Shown here: positions 14,070 through 17,359 of the stretch, piece by piece | How the letters are laid out: every line of letters begins with the position of its first letter | Numbering within the stretch: position 1 is the stretch's first letter | DNA from: DASVDE01 sp035558955 | Lineage (GTDB): Bacteria > Actinomycetota > Thermoleophilia > Solirubrobacterales > 70-9 | Length of the DNA: 17,359 nt | Assembly: GCA_035558955.1 (NCBI GenBank) | Contig: DATMBX010000003.1 | Span: 1-17,359 of the forward strand | Direction: 5' to 3' | Position numbers and translations under genes: made by a program | The notes under the pieces: generated by a model | Told to the model about the DNA's origin: nothing | What the model saw: only the letters and a program-made list of their open reading frames with translations | Database searches by the model: none

Positions 14070-15167
14070 TCAATCGGCTTCAGGCCAAAGCTCTCGCAGG
14101 GCAAGGATCGCGAAGGCGTGCGACCAAGCGAGCGGGGTGGTGGAGCGCGGCTCGCCCGTCTCCGCGTCGACTCGCTCCGGCAGCAACCCGAGTGGCGTGG
14201 CCGCGCGTCGCAGGTCCCCCATCAGCTCCAGGGCGGTAGGCCGATCCCCAAGTGCGACGAACGCCCATGCGGTCCAGGCCGTTGGCGCGGTCCATGGATC
14301 GTCTTCGGGCCAATCTTCGGACGGGACGACCCCGAACTGTCCCCCGCGTTCATCCACCAGCTGGCGCAGGGAGCGGCGTGCGGCAGGGAATAGAGCAGGC
14401 CGAGGAAACGGCCGCACCACCCAAGCGGCTGCTGAGTCCACCCCCGACTCGGGATCTTCAGCTCGGCGTACCAGCACTCCATCCCGCGTCGCAAACCCCC
14501 CGTCGATTCTTGCGGCATCCGACGCGATCGCGTTTCCAAGGTAGTCGCCGCCGTCTTTCTCCTGGTAGTCGGCGTGGTCTCGCCAGTCAAGATCCGATCG
14601 AGCCGGTCGACGTAGTCCCGCCGCCCGAGCAGCCACCCCTACCCAGCCTTGAGTATCCCCCTGCGCCTCGCGGCCCTCGACCGGCGTCCCGTCTGGGTAG
14701 AACCTCGCCGCTGCGTCCAGATCCAGCCCGAACAGGAAGCGCGCCACCCGCCGCGCTTCGATTCGATACCCGGCGGCGGCGTATGCCAGCGCCACGGCCC
14801 CCGCGTCTCGCGGCCACACGTACGCCCACCCCTCCCGCGCGCCGGCGACGGCCGCGCCGCGCCGGTCGGTCAGCGCCCGCAGCACCAGCAGCGACCGCGA
14901 GTACATTAGCCGCGCCCAGCGCGGGGCCCCGTTCAACGGCCGCGCCCGGCGCAGCCAGCGACGGGCCGCCATCGCGGCGGATCTCGCCTCGACCCCCCCG
15001 ATTACCTTGCCGAAGGAGTCGACGACGACCGCCGTCCCTCCGGCCCCGATCCCAGGGATCTCGAGGATCTGCGCTTCCGGAGGTTCCGTTCCCGACCCCC
15101 CGGAGACCAGCACGGCGCCGACCGCCAAAGCGACGACGACTCCAATCGCTGCACGCAGCCAGGCCAC
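14070..15167 (-). CDS. Membrane-anchored GH15-like (six-hairpin) glycosidase, short form
   Basis: 365 residues. Residues 4-24 form a hydrophobic anchor or signal peptide. The remainder resembles the (alpha/alpha)6 barrel of GH15 glucoamylases/trehalases: GWAYVWPRDAG (113-123), a DTQGW segment (171-175), DSAAAWVV (244-251), SEDWPEDDPWTAPTAWTAWA (283-302) and GLLPERVDAETGEP then PLAWSHA (345-351). Glu331 in LLPE and one of Glu284/Glu288 sit where GH15 enzymes carry their catalytic base and acid. Typical bacterial GH15 proteins are about 600 residues with an N-terminal beta-sandwich that is missing here, so this is a reduced, exported version; substrate unknown. GTG start at 15167: TAGGTT lies exactly 6 bases upstream with no Shine-Dalgarno. 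Confidence 0.78.
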   Translation of the reverse strand: MAWLRAAIGVVVALAVGAVLVSGGSGTEPPEAQILEIPGIGAGGTAVVVDSFGKVIGGVEARSAAMAARRWLRRARPLNGAPRWARLMYSRSLLVLRALTDRRGAAVAGAREGWAYVWPRDAGAVALAYAAAGYRIEARRVARFLFGLDLDAAARFYPDGTPVEGREAQGDTQGWVGVAARAAGLRRPARSDLDWRDHADYQEKDGGDYLGNAIASDAARIDGGFATRDGVLVRRAEDPESGVDSAAAWVVRPFPRPALFPAARRSLRQLVDERGGQFGVVPSEDWPEDDPWTAPTAWTAWAFVALGDRPTALELMGDLRRAATPLGLLPERVDAETGEPRSTTPLAWSHAFAILALRELWPEAD

Positions 15168-15173
15168 GCCCCC

Positions 15174-15179
15174 AACCTA
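15174..15179 (-). promoter_or_regulatory. Putative -10 box (TAGGTT) of the GH15-like gene
   Basis: On the minus strand TAGGTT is followed by GGGGGC and then the GTG at 15167: a 6-base gap, no Shine-Dalgarno. It is the same hexamer and spacing as before arsR (17162-17157). Confidence 0.5.
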
Positions 15180-15191
15180 GAGACTCCCCGC

Positions 15192-15226
15192 TAGCCTTCC
15201 CCTCCGTGTGCCACCGTGGCACACGG
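15192..15226 (+). promoter_or_regulatory. Candidate tRNA-Phe promoter (-10 TAGCCT) and leader hairpin
   Basis: TAGCCT (15192-15197) is a plausible -10; transcription would then start near 15204. Exactly there begins a perfect 10-bp stem with a 3-base loop (CCGTGTGCCA, loop CCG, TGGCACACGG; 15204-15226), ending 5 bases before the tRNA. It may be a pre-tRNA leader hairpin or an operator dyad. No clear -35 box is seen. Confidence 0.4.
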
Positions 15227-15231
15227 TCCCA

Positions 15232-15304
15232 GGCGAGGTAGCTCAGTTGGTAGAGCACACGACTGAAAATCGTGGTGTCGTGGGTTCGATTCCCACCCTC
15301 GCCA
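15232..15304 (+). tRNA. tRNA-Phe (anticodon GAA)
   Basis: A 73-base cloverleaf: acceptor GGCGAGG pairs with CCTCGCC (15232-15238 with 15297-15303), discriminator A 15304, D stem GCTC/GAGC, anticodon stem CACGA/TCGTG, loop CTGAAAA with anticodon GAA at 15265-15267, variable GTGTC, and T stem GTGGG/CCCAC with TTCGATT. The 3' CCA is not encoded. Its 3' end is only 7 bases from the stop of the convergent DUF3817 gene. Confidence 0.98.
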
Positions 15305-15311
15305 TTTCGGG

Positions 15312-15602
15312 TCAGGCTGTGGTTTGCCGCGCCTCGCGGACCAGCCACCAGTCGACGATGTAGCCGCCGAACGGCACGACCGCTCCGACCATGACCCAGA
15401 AGGTCGTCTGCCCGCTCCAGCCCGCCTCCTCGCGCATCCGGAAGGCGATCGCGATATAGGCGAGGAAGAGCAGCCCGTGGATCGGCCCGAGGATCTGCAC
15501 CCCGATCTCCTCGCCGCTGCCCATCCGTTTGACGTAAGTCGCGATCAGTAGGGCGATGAAGCTGGTCGCCTCCGTCAGGGCGATGATGCGCATGGCCTTC
15601 AC
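15312..15602 (-). CDS. DUF3817 family membrane protein
   Basis: 96-residue integral membrane protein of unknown function. It reads MRIIALTEATSFIALLIATY, then GPIHGLLFLAYIAIAFRM and WVMVGAVVPFGGYIVDWWL: three hydrophobic helices with the conserved E-TSF, GPIHG and PFG elements of DUF3817. GTG 15602 is used; an in-frame ATG lies at 15593. TAGCCT (15615-15610, containing the arsC stop TAG) is 7 bases before the GTG, so the gene could have its own leaderless transcript or simply be the fourth gene of the ars operon (10-base gap). No Shine-Dalgarno is visible. It converges on tRNA-Phe. Confidence 0.85.
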   Translation of the reverse strand: MKAMRIIALTEATSFIALLIATYVKRMGSGEEIGVQILGPIHGLLFLAYIAIAFRMREEAGWSGQTTFWVMVGAVVPFGGYIVDWWLVREARQTTA

Positions 15603-15612
15603 GGCGCGAAGG

Positions 15613-16005
15613 CTAGTCGTCCAGCTCGTCCATCAGCTCCCTGACCCGGCGCTCTATCTCGTCGCGGGTGCGGCGGACCTCGTCGAGGGGGCGGCCCTTG
15701 GGATCGGGGAGGTCCCAGTCGAGGTAGCGCTTGCCGGGGATGTAGGGGCACTCGTCGCCGCAGCCCATCGTCACCACTATGTCGGCCCACTCAGCGTCCT
15801 CCTGGGCCAGCTTGCGAGGCAGGCGGGGGGCGAGGTCGATCCCCAGCTCGTCCATCGCCTCGACGACCTCGGGATGGACGCGGTCGCCGGGGGTGGTTCC
15901 TGCCGAGCGGCTCTCGTGACGTCCGCTGGCGGCACGCGTGAACAGCGCCTCGCTCATCTGCGAGCGCCCGGCGTTGTGGAGGCAGACGAAGAGGACGCGA
16001 CTCAC
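15613..16005 (-). CDS. arsC: Arsenate reductase, LMW-phosphatase type
   Basis: 130-residue cytoplasmic arsenate reductase of the low-molecular-weight tyrosine phosphatase fold. The nucleophile loop VCLHNAGRS (Cys8, CX5R) is at the N-terminus. Cys82 and Cys86 in MGCGDECPYIPGK fit the redox relay cysteines (Cys82/Cys89 in S. aureus pI258 ArsC), here with a shorter loop. LDWDLPDP carries the catalytic Asp. Three cysteines suggest a thioredoxin-type cycle rather than the mycothiol type. It is third in arsR-aquaporin-arsC, 76 bases after the aquaporin gene with a strong stem-loop between. GTG start with Shine-Dalgarno GGAGAGG seven bases upstream. Confidence 0.94.
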   Translation of the reverse strand: MSRVLFVCLHNAGRSQMSEALFTRAASGRHESRSAGTTPGDRVHPEVVEAMDELGIDLAPRLPRKLAQEDAEWADIVVTMGCGDECPYIPGKRYLDWDLPDPKGRPLDEVRRTRDEIERRVRELMDELDD

Positions 16006-16012
16006 AGCAAAA

Positions 16013-16019
16013 CCTCTCC
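16013..16019 (-). promoter_or_regulatory. Shine-Dalgarno GGAGAGG for arsC
   Basis: Seven bases before the GTG at 16005. It begins two bases after the descending arm of the stem-loop at 16022-16066, so folding or extension of that stem could affect access to it. Confidence 0.7.
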
Positions 16020-16021
16020 GT

Positions 16022-16066
16022 TCCGCTGCGACTTATTCCTGGCATCCCGGGATAAGTCGCAGCGGA
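16022..16066 (-). terminator. Strong stem-loop between aquaporin and arsC genes
   Basis: Arms 16022-16036 and 16052-16066 are a perfect 15-bp inverted repeat, with two more pairs near the apex (16038-16039 with 16049-16050) and a loop of about nine bases. It lies between co-directional genes. No U-run follows directly on the minus-strand transcript, so it may be a partial terminator, an RNA-processing or stability element, or a regulator of arsC translation. Confidence 0.6.
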
Positions 16067-16081
16067 GTGGGATGGCGGGTC

Positions 16082-16759
16082 TCATGCGGCCGGGTGCTCG
16101 CCGCGGACGAGCTGGTAGGCGAGGGCGCCGACCGCGGCGCCGACAACTGGGGCGGCTATGTAGATCCAGAGGTCCTGAGTGGTGCCGGAGACGAATGCCG
16201 GCCCGATCGAGCGGGCCGGGTTCATCGAGGCGCCGGTGACCGGGCCGCCGAAGAGAGCGTCGAGGCCTACCGTGCCGCCGATCGCGATCGCCGCGGCGGC
16301 GCCGACCGCACGGGTGTCGGTTGCCACGGCCATGATCACGAACATCAGGAAGGCGGTCAGCACCACCTCGTAAGCGATCGCGCTGCCGGCGCCCACCGTC
16401 GGCAGCGTCGTCCCCAGTGCCGCCGGTTCGCTCGGCCAGACCGCCAGCAGCAGGCCGGCGGCGGCTATCGCCCCGAGTATCTGGGCGGCGATGTACGCGG
16501 TCGCCTCCCGCGTCGGGAAATGCCGCGTCAGCGCGAAGGCCAGTGTCACCGCCGGGTTCAGGTGCGCGCCGGAGAGATGGCCGGTCGCGTAGACCATCGC
16601 CATGATCACAAGCCCGAAGACGAGGGAAACGCCCACCGCCCCCAGATCGCCGCCGTACTCCGCGTTGGCGACGATCGCCCCGCAGCCGGCGAAGACGAGC
16701 GCGAAGGCGCCGATCCCCTCGGCGGCGGCGCGACGCGTCAGGTTGGGGCGCTCGTCCAA
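16082..16759 (-). CDS. Aquaporin/MIP-family channel of the ars operon (AqpS-like)
   Basis: 225-residue membrane channel with six helices and both NPA boxes: GAHLNPAVT (Asn68-Ala70) and ASMNPARS (Asn180-Ala182). In the S. meliloti ars operon the AqpS channel lets arsenite made by ArsC flow out. Position between arsR and arsC suggests the same role here, replacing an ArsB/Acr3 pump, none of which is visible. By-eye alignment to AqpZ gives a selectivity filter of Phe48, Ala168, Ala177 and Arg183, with Ala where water channels have His, so a wider pore. TTG start at 16759: the Shine-Dalgarno GAGGA overlaps the arsR stop and lies four bases upstream, supporting this unusual start and coupling. The arsR stop is only 7 bases upstream. 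Confidence 0.9.
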   Translation of the reverse strand: MDERPNLTRRAAAEGIGAFALVFAGCGAIVANAEYGGDLGAVGVSLVFGLVIMAMVYATGHLSGAHLNPAVTLAFALTRHFPTREATAYIAAQILGAIAAAGLLLAVWPSEPAALGTTLPTVGAGSAIAYEVVLTAFLMFVIMAVATDTRAVGAAAAIAIGGTVGLDALFGGPVTGASMNPARSIGPAFVSGTTQDLWIYIAAPVVGAAVGALAYQLVRGEHPAA

Positions 16760-16766
16760 GCGATCC

Positions 16767-17150
16767 TCAACAGCAGGCCTTGGCCGTCTCGCCCGACTCG
16801 GAGGAGAGGGGCACCCTGGCGGGGGTGGAGAAGACGTCGCGCACCGCGTCCAGCGCGCCGGGGACGAGGCTGAAGTAGCCGTAGGTCCCGCGGCTCTCCC
16901 GCTCGATCAAACCCGCCTCGACCAGCTGCTTGAGGTGGTAGCTGACCGTGCCCTGCGAGAGCCCAAGCATCGGCTGCACCTCGCAGACGCAGACCGGCTC
17001 GCCACCGGCCCGCAGCAGCAGGTTGACGATCCGCAGCCGGTGCCGGTCGGCCAGCGCCTTCATCACCGTCTCCATCTCCGCAGCCCGCTCGTCGTCCAGC
17101 GACGATCCGGCAAGCGGCGTGCAGCACTCGATCACGGGAAGCTCGGCCAC
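16767..17150 (-). CDS. arsR: ArsR-family arsenic-responsive repressor
   Basis: 127-residue winged-helix repressor, released from DNA by As(III). Residues 24-95 form the ArsR domain (MKALADRHRLRIVNLLLRAGG; recognition helix LSQGTVSYHLKQLVEAGLI). Cysteines occur as CC at 9-10, CVC at 54-56 and CC at 126-127. The N-terminal pair plus Cys54/56 resembles the CgArsR site of Corynebacterium (Cys15, Cys16, Cys55) more than a site built only from the R773 ELCVCDLC motif. It is first gene of the operon. GTG start at 17150; -35 TTGAAA, 17-base spacer, -10 TAGGTT, then 6 bases to GTG, with no Shine-Dalgarno. A 16-bp palindrome over the -35/spacer is the likely autoregulatory operator. Confidence 0.93.
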   Translation of the reverse strand: MAELPVIECCTPLAGSSLDDERAAEMETVMKALADRHRLRIVNLLLRAGGEPVCVCEVQPMLGLSQGTVSYHLKQLVEAGLIERESRGTYGYFSLVPGALDAVRDVFSTPARVPLSSESGETAKACC

Positions 17151-17156
17151 GCGCTC

Positions 17157-17185
17157 AACCTAACGCATTCATTGAAAATTTTCAA
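17157..17185 (-). promoter_or_regulatory. arsR operon promoter
   Basis: Minus strand: -35 TTGAAA (17185-17180), spacer exactly 17 bases, -10 TAGGTT (17162-17157), then six bases to the GTG. This is the best sigma-70-type promoter in the window and predicts a leaderless arsR mRNA. Confidence 0.7.
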
Positions 17186-17186
17186 T
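17171..17186. promoter_or_regulatory. Probable ArsR operator (16-bp perfect palindrome)
   Basis: ATTGAAAATTTTCAAT is perfectly self-complementary and covers the -35 and part of the spacer of the arsR promoter. A bound repressor would block RNA polymerase. Half-sites of the ATTGA/TCAAT kind suit ArsR-family operators. Confidence 0.65.
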
Positions 17187-17209
17187 TCAACCTACTCAGG
17201 CATAGAAAC

Positions 17210-17236
17210 TTGAGAAAAAATGCTCGTTTTTCTCAA
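17210..17236. promoter_or_regulatory. 27-bp dyad upstream of the truncated gene
   Basis: TTGAGAAAAA (17210-17219) and TTTTTCTCAA (17227-17236) are perfect inverted repeats around ATGCTCG. It ends 28 bases before the GTG at 17265 and directly precedes TAGAAT (17244-17249), a good -10-like hexamer. It is most likely an operator for the downstream gene; the poly-A/poly-T arms could also form a stem-loop. Confidence 0.5.
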
Positions 17237-17264
17237 CCTTCTCTAGAATGGATAAATACCAAGC

Positions 17265-17359
17265 GTGGCCGAAAGCGAAAGACTCGCCCGAAACGTCGTC
17301 CGACTGCGTCGTGCCGAGCGTGTGCCCACGGCGGCTCATGACGTGTCACCCGTTCGTCG
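17265..17359 (+). CDS. Possible HTH regulator, N-terminus only (cut by window end)
   Basis: A GTG at 17265 opens a frame of 31 codons that runs off the window. It reads VAESERLARNVVRLRRAERV, which resembles the first helix of XRE-type regulators (RLARNVRRLR), but the next residues PTAAHDVSPVR do not give the usual SQEELA second helix. TAGAAT at 17244-17249, or TAAATA exactly 6 bases before the GTG, could be the -10. The upstream dyad would fit an autoregulated repressor. Whether this is a real gene cannot be settled here. Confidence 0.4.
   Translation, partial: MAESERLARNVVRLRRAERVPTAAHDVSPVR

Noticed and set aside
14056..14083. An inverted repeat CTGAAG...CTTCAG between the coiled-coil and GH15-like genes.
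   Set aside because: Six base pairs with a 16-base loop is within chance expectation, though its convergent location is suggestive.

Overview
The window comes from a GC-rich, probably actinobacterial chromosome. Gene content, frequent GTG/TTG starts and the promoter style fit Actinomycetota, perhaps the Thermoleophilia/Solirubrobacterales; that placement is inference. It is gene-dense and mostly chromosomal: I see no insertion sequence, phage gene, CRISPR array or integrase, and no gene-free stretch longer than about 115 bases.

Layout. 1-1470 (+) is the 3' part of a biotin-dependent acyl-CoA carboxylase alpha subunit. It meets, tail to tail with an 11-base overlap, a secreted seven-bladed YVTN propeller plus PKD protein (1460-3133, -). 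3240-5272 (-) is sucC-sucD, the two succinyl-CoA synthetase subunits, with a 4-base overlap. Divergent from sucC is a HAD hydrolase (5349-6032), followed by a secreted formylglycine sulfatase (6089-7804) and a PLP aminotransferase (7853-8956). A perfect 23-bp inverted repeat (8964-9014) separates the aminotransferase from a convergent MntR/DtxR-type metalloregulator (9022-9735, -), which lies behind a Cof-like HAD phosphatase (9788-10603, -).

Divergent from that phosphatase is a dihydropteroate synthase homologue (10627-11475). It aligns without gaps to E. coli FolP over its first 65 residues, yet differs at several sulfonamide-resistance positions. It is coupled to an MrfA/YprA-type DEAH helicase with a C-terminal cysteine cluster (11475-13745). 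Next come a 78-residue coiled-coil/membrane protein (13823-14059), a short membrane-anchored GH15-like protein (14070-15167, -), tRNA-Phe(GAA) (15232-15304, +) and an arsenic cluster on the minus strand: arsR, an aquaporin, arsC and a DUF3817 membrane protein (17150 down to 15312). The arsR promoter overlaps a 16-bp palindrome. Divergent from arsR, a truncated possible HTH gene begins at 17265 behind a 27-bp dyad.

How it works together. The arsR-aquaporin-arsC order matches the rhizobial aqpS type of arsenic detoxification: ArsC reduces arsenate and arsenite leaves through a channel rather than a pump. The strongest recurring signal is regulatory. Six genes have a TANNNT hexamer 6-8 bases before a GTG or ATG and no evident Shine-Dalgarno, which suggests leaderless mRNAs; mntR, the aquaporin gene and arsC instead have clear Shine-Dalgarno sequences. 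I did not find a clearly new multi-gene system. The best candidates for new biology are the FolP variant, the two stem-loops with similar apices, the leaderless promoter set and the hairpin in the predicted tRNA-Phe leader.
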